Shown here one piece after another: positions 5,187 to 7,659 of a stretch of 7,659 nucleotides of DNA; position 1 is the stretch's first letter, and every line of letters starts with the position of its first letter. The DNA is from Actinomycetes bacterium (GTDB taxonomy: Bacteria; Actinomycetota; Actinomycetes; Actinomycetales; Actinomycetaceae), in assembly GCA_023420745.1 (NCBI GenBank), contig JAEZVQ010000115.1:1-7659 (forward strand), in the 5' to 3' direction. A program made the translations under genes and the position numbers. The notes beneath the pieces were generated by a model. That model made no database searches. It saw nothing but the letters and a program-made list of their open reading frames with translations, and was not told the origin of the DNA.

Positions 5187-6593
5187 ATGATGTGGTCGTC
5201 ATCAACTCCCCACCCTAACCGCTTTAGCCGGTCAGGAATCGTCCACCGATCCGCCTACAACCTCACTGTTCAGCCGGGGGGACGACGCACCTATTTCCTT
5301 TCATCAGCGCGGCGGCGGCGCATGGTCTCAGCGCAGCACGCGCAACCGCCAACACTTCTCGACCGTATCGCAGATCTCCCCTCCGCTGCGTCGCGTTTTG
5401 TCCGCGACGAAACGCGCGCGGGAATGCTCCTCGTCGTCGCTGCCGCACTGGCACTGCTGTGGGCGAACTCACCCTGGGGCCACGTCTACGAGCACCTCGC
5501 GCATATGAGATTTGGCCCAGAGAGCCTGCACCTCAATCTGTCGCTGGCTCACTGGACTGCCGACGGGATTCTCACCGTGTTCTTCTTCATCGTCGGCTTG
5601 GAACTGAAAACTGAGTTCGTCACCGGGGCGCTGCGCGACATCCGCGAGGCAGCGCTGCCGATGATTGCCGCCATCTTCGGCATGATCGGTCCGGCACTGA
5701 TTTACACGCTCGTCCAGCTCGCCACCGGGTCGGAGGCATTCTCCGGGTGGGCAATCCCCGCCGCCACCGACATTGCTTTCGCGGTGGCGTTGCTGGGATT
5801 ATTCGGCAAGGGGATGCCTCCGGCGGCGAGGACGTTCCTGCTCACTCTCGCCGTGGTCGACGACCTCCTCGCCATCATCGTCATCGCGGTTGTCTACACG
5901 GGTTCGGTGAATTTCCTCGCGCTGGCCTGTTCGTTGCTCGCACTCGCCGTCTTCGGCGTCCTCGTGCAACGCCGCCTGATGGTGTGGTGGCTGCTCATCC
6001 CGATTGGGCTCGTGGCGTGGGGGTTTATGCATGCCTCCGGTGTTCACGCCACCATCGCTGGCGTGGTCATGGGGATGTTAGTGCCCGCCACTCGTCGCCG
6101 TCACGAACCGCAGTGGTCGCACCACTTGGCGGAAAAACTCTCTCCGATTTCCGCCGGGATTGTCGTCCCGATCTTCGCGTTCTTTGCCGCGGGTGTTAAT
6201 GTCGTCGACTCCGGTGGATTGCACGAGGTTCTCATCGATCCGGTGGCGATTGGGGTGACCCTCGGGCTCCCGTTAGGCAAGCTCCTCGGCATCCTCGGCT
6301 CGGTGTGGTTCTTCACCCGGTGGACGAAGCTGCGGCTTGGCGCCGGTGTTGACCTTCCCGACATTGCAGCGATTTCTCTGCTTGCCGGGATCGGGTTCAC
6401 CGTGGCGCTCCTCGTTGCGGGGCTGGCGTTCCCCGCCGAATCAGCGCATATTCCGCACGCAAAACTCGGAGTCGTCCTCGGCACCTCGATTGCTGCGATT
6501 GCCGGCGGCTACTTAGTCCACCGCCGCGCCACACTGCCGGCACGTGGGCGCGCCGCGAACTCGCATCGACGTTCGCACTCTCGCCACCACTGA
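5187..6593 (+). CDS. nhaA: Na+/H+ antiporter NhaA
   Basis: Inner-membrane antiporter that exports Na+ (or Li+) in exchange for protons, controlling pH and sodium. With the ATG at 5187 the protein has 468 residues. Family marks are all present: RDETRAGMLLVVAAALALLWANSPW at the first helix (key residues Glu, Gly, Trp), FFFIVGLELKTEF, IPAATDIAFAVALLGLFG with Thr194-Asp195 (E. coli Thr132-Asp133), LAVVDDLLAI with the ion-binding pair Asp225-Asp226 (E. coli Asp163-Asp164), and LPLGKLLGI with Lys365 (E. coli Lys300). The tail is rich in His and Arg. AGGAG (5175-5179), 7 bases before 5187, favours this start; it gives an unusual polar N-terminal extension of about 45 residues. An ATG at 5322 would give a more typical length but lacks a clear ribosome site. 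Four in-frame TTA codons occur (5799, 6078, 6273, 6513). Confidence 0.95.
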   Translation: MMWSSSTPHPNRFSRSGIVHRSAYNLTVQPGGRRTYFLSSARRRRMVSAQHAQPPTLLDRIADLPSAASRFVRDETRAGMLLVVAAALALLWANSPWGHVYEHLAHMRFGPESLHLNLSLAHWTADGILTVFFFIVGLELKTEFVTGALRDIREAALPMIAAIFGMIGPALIYTLVQLATGSEAFSGWAIPAATDIAFAVALLGLFGKGMPPAARTFLLTLAVVDDLLAIIVIAVVYTGSVNFLALACSLLALAVFGVLVQRRLMVWWLLIPIGLVAWGFMHASGVHATIAGVVMGMLVPATRRRHEPQWSHHLAEKLSPISAGIVVPIFAFFAAGVNVVDSGGLHEVLIDPVAIGVTLGLPLGKLLGILGSVWFFTRWTKLRLGAGVDLPDIAAISLLAGIGFTVALLVAGLAFPAESAHIPHAKLGVVLGTSIAAIAGGYLVHRRATLPARGRAANSHRRSHSRHH

Positions 6594-6621
6594 GATTTCA
6601 CACCGGGGCGGTTGTTGCGCT

Positions 6622-7149
6622 CTACTCCCCGTTACCCGTTTGACCGGGGAGGCAGCGGCAATCCTCGCGTGACCACAGCCCGCGCGCGTGAAGTTCGACC
6701 AACGTCAAGTCGCCAATCGGGTTGACACCCGGTCCTGCGGCGAGAGCATGTCCGAGCAGCGCGTGGAGGCATTTGACGCGCGTAGGCATCCCGCCGGCGG
6801 AGACGTTGCGGATTTCGTCGACGACCTCGATATTTTCCCGTGCGGTGACGTAGTGGCGGTGCGCCTCGGCGTACCGGGCGCGCAGCTCCTCGTCGTCGCT
6901 GAGCAACCGGTTGAGCTCATCCATCCAATGCGCCGCTTCGAGGGTGGAACACCCCTTCACTGCCGCCGGCTGCGACAGGTAGAACGTCGTGGGGAAAGGC
7001 GTGCCGTCGTCGAGGCGCGCGGCGGTGGCGACCACGAGGGGCGCGTGGCAGATGCAGCGTGCGGCGACGCCAATAACCCCGCGAGGGACACGCCCGAGCT
7101 GGTCGGCAATAATGCGCAGGTCGTCAGCACTTGCCTCGGTAATCGTCAT
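6622..7149 (-). CDS. DUF501 family protein
   Basis: A 175-residue protein of the DUF501 family, conserved in actinobacteria and of unknown biochemical function. Recognisable blocks are LGRVPRGVIGVAARC and CHAPLVV (18-40), LDDGTPFPTTFYL (46-58), an acidic and helical centre, and the strongly conserved GGMPTRVKCLHALLGHALA followed by NPIGD near the C-terminus. The Cys and His residues (Cys32, Cys34, His35, and the KCLH motif) could bind metal, which is inference. The ATG at 7149 was chosen because the conserved sequence begins there and AGAGGA lies upstream; the open frame continues further upstream but overlaps the ftsB coding end and looks unconserved. It follows the FtsB gene by 71 bp, the usual actinobacterial order; the ppx gene that commonly comes next is missing, and nhaA converges 28 bp away. 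Confidence 0.92.
   Translation of the reverse strand: MTITEASADDLRIIADQLGRVPRGVIGVAARCICHAPLVVATAARLDDGTPFPTTFYLSQPAAVKGCSTLEAAHWMDELNRLLSDDEELRARYAEAHRHYVTARENIEVVDEIRNVSAGGMPTRVKCLHALLGHALAAGPGVNPIGDLTLVELHARGLWSREDCRCLPGQTGNGE
6625..6651. other. inverted repeat at the convergent nhaA / DUF501 ends
   Basis: CTCCCCG (6625-6631) and CGGGGAG (6645-6651) pair over a 13-base loop, within the last codons of the DUF501 gene and 32 bases after the nhaA stop. It could end nhaA transcripts, but no T run follows on either strand, so the role is uncertain. Confidence 0.3.
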
Positions 7150-7220
7150 CCGGGGTATTCCTCTCGCTCGATGGCGCTGTTGATTCCATGCCGCTGGTGA
7201 TGCGGTAGCACTGTCGCTGT

Positions 7221-7659
7221 CTATTCGGTGTCGTCGGTTGATGGTGATTCCGTCGGCGCGATGGCAGTCGGGTTCGACGTGGGTGTTGACCTTGCGTTGC
7301 CAGGATCCGACGTGCTCGGCTCGGTGTCGGCACTCGTCACCGTGTCGGCGACGATCATGTACCACGGGCGTGGCGGACCATCCGGGCGTGCCGGCTGCGT
7401 CAACGGATCTTCCTGGGAGCCCGGTGGTGGGTCAACCACCACGTACTGGGTTTCTCCCGGTCGCACGTAATGCAAGCGAGCGCGTGCCTGGCTCGCCACG
7501 TAGTCGCGATCCGACCACCGGTTAATCTCCGCCCGAAGGTTCTCGTTCTCGGTGCGAACACTTTCCACTTGCCGCAGCAGTGCATGGTATTCGCGCTGCT
7601 GCATCCACAGGTTTTGCAGTGCGGGTAACGTCCCCGCGAGAGCGACGACAATGAGGATG
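7221..7659 (-). CDS. ftsB: FtsB/DivIC-like septum formation initiator, partial
   Basis: Bitopic divisome protein; FtsB/DivIC with FtsL and FtsQ links septal ring assembly to activation of septal peptidoglycan synthesis. The N-terminus lies beyond the right edge. The visible 145 residues start inside the transmembrane helix (ILIVVALAGTLPALQNLW). An extracytoplasmic coiled coil follows (QQREYHALLRQ, then VRTENENLRAEINRWSD), then the typical DRDYVASQARARLHYVRPGETQYVVVD block and a PRPWYMIVADTV motif seen in actinobacterial homologs. The last 45 residues are rich in Pro, Ser, Thr and Asp and probably disordered. It is followed by DUF501, the conserved actinobacterial pairing; eno usually precedes it. 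It contains one TTA codon (7626-7628). The family call is firm; the symbol follows actinobacterial usage. Confidence 0.9.
   Translation of the reverse strand, partial: ILIVVALAGTLPALQNLWMQQREYHALLRQVESVRTENENLRAEINRWSDRDYVASQARARLHYVRPGETQYVVVDPPPGSQEDPLTQPARPDGPPRPWYMIVADTVTSADTEPSTSDPGNARSTPTSNPTAIAPTESPSTDDTE

Noticed and set aside
6622..7365. Longer start for the DUF501 gene giving 247 residues
   Set aside because: The added 72 residues overlap the 3' part of the ftsB gene in another frame, look unconserved, and the inner ATG at 7149 has a proper ribosome site.
1..7659. CRISPR arrays, insertion sequences, toxin-antitoxin pairs, phage or defence genes
   Set aside because: Read on both strands, I found no repeat-spacer pattern, transposase, terminal repeats with target duplications, or defence-type domains; the gene content is housekeeping.

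Overview
The window looks like a chromosomal, housekeeping stretch from a high-GC Gram-positive bacterium (Actinomycetota). The evidence is the GC-rich third codon positions, the ftsB (divIC)–DUF501 gene pair typical of actinobacteria, a short-chain-type cis-prenyltransferase divergent from a hemolysin III gene, and an actinobacterial GreA and cytoplasmic FKBP. The uppS/trhA/greA arrangement resembles Mycobacteriales (the Mycobacterium tuberculosis Rv1086–Rv1085c–Rv1080c region), but the blocks usually found between or beside these genes (mca and DUF4307; ppx) are not at their usual places. I would place it in or near Mycobacteriales, possibly a reduced-genome lineage, but the genus cannot be fixed from the sequence alone. 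I see no insertion sequence, phage gene, CRISPR array or other accessory system.

Layout, left to right. 1–517 (−): N-terminal part of a PfkB-family sugar kinase that runs off the left edge. 589–1371 (−): cis-prenyl diphosphate synthase. 1372–1561: divergent control region with a good promoter and a palindrome for the next gene. 1562–2248 (+): hemolysin III/TrhA membrane protein. 2249–2417: intergenic region with a likely greA promoter and a doubled Shine-Dalgarno sequence. 2418–2897 (+): GreA. 2925–2968: perfect 20-bp stem, a bidirectional terminator. 3055–4473 (−): AI-2E family membrane protein. 4506–4910 (−): FKBP prolyl isomerase, 32 bp upstream of the AI-2E gene and probably in an operon with it. 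4998–5074 (−): tRNA with anticodon UAA and, unusually for a leucine tRNA, a short variable loop. 5075–5186: short divergent control region. 5187–6593 (+): NhaA Na+/H+ antiporter. 6622–7149 (−): DUF501 protein. 7221–7659 (−): FtsB/DivIC-like divisome protein, cut at the right edge. No gene-free stretch exceeds 190 bases.

Functionally the genes cover isoprenoid supply for the envelope, membrane and ion homeostasis (TrhA, NhaA, AI-2E family), transcription elongation (GreA), protein folding (FKBP), decoding of the rare UUA codon, and division (FtsB). The most interesting points are the short-variable-arm tRNA-Leu(UAA), its tight divergent pairing with nhaA (which holds 4 of the 7 in-frame TTA codons I found by hand), and the palindrome lying on the trhA promoter. 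I do not see a novel multi-gene system here.
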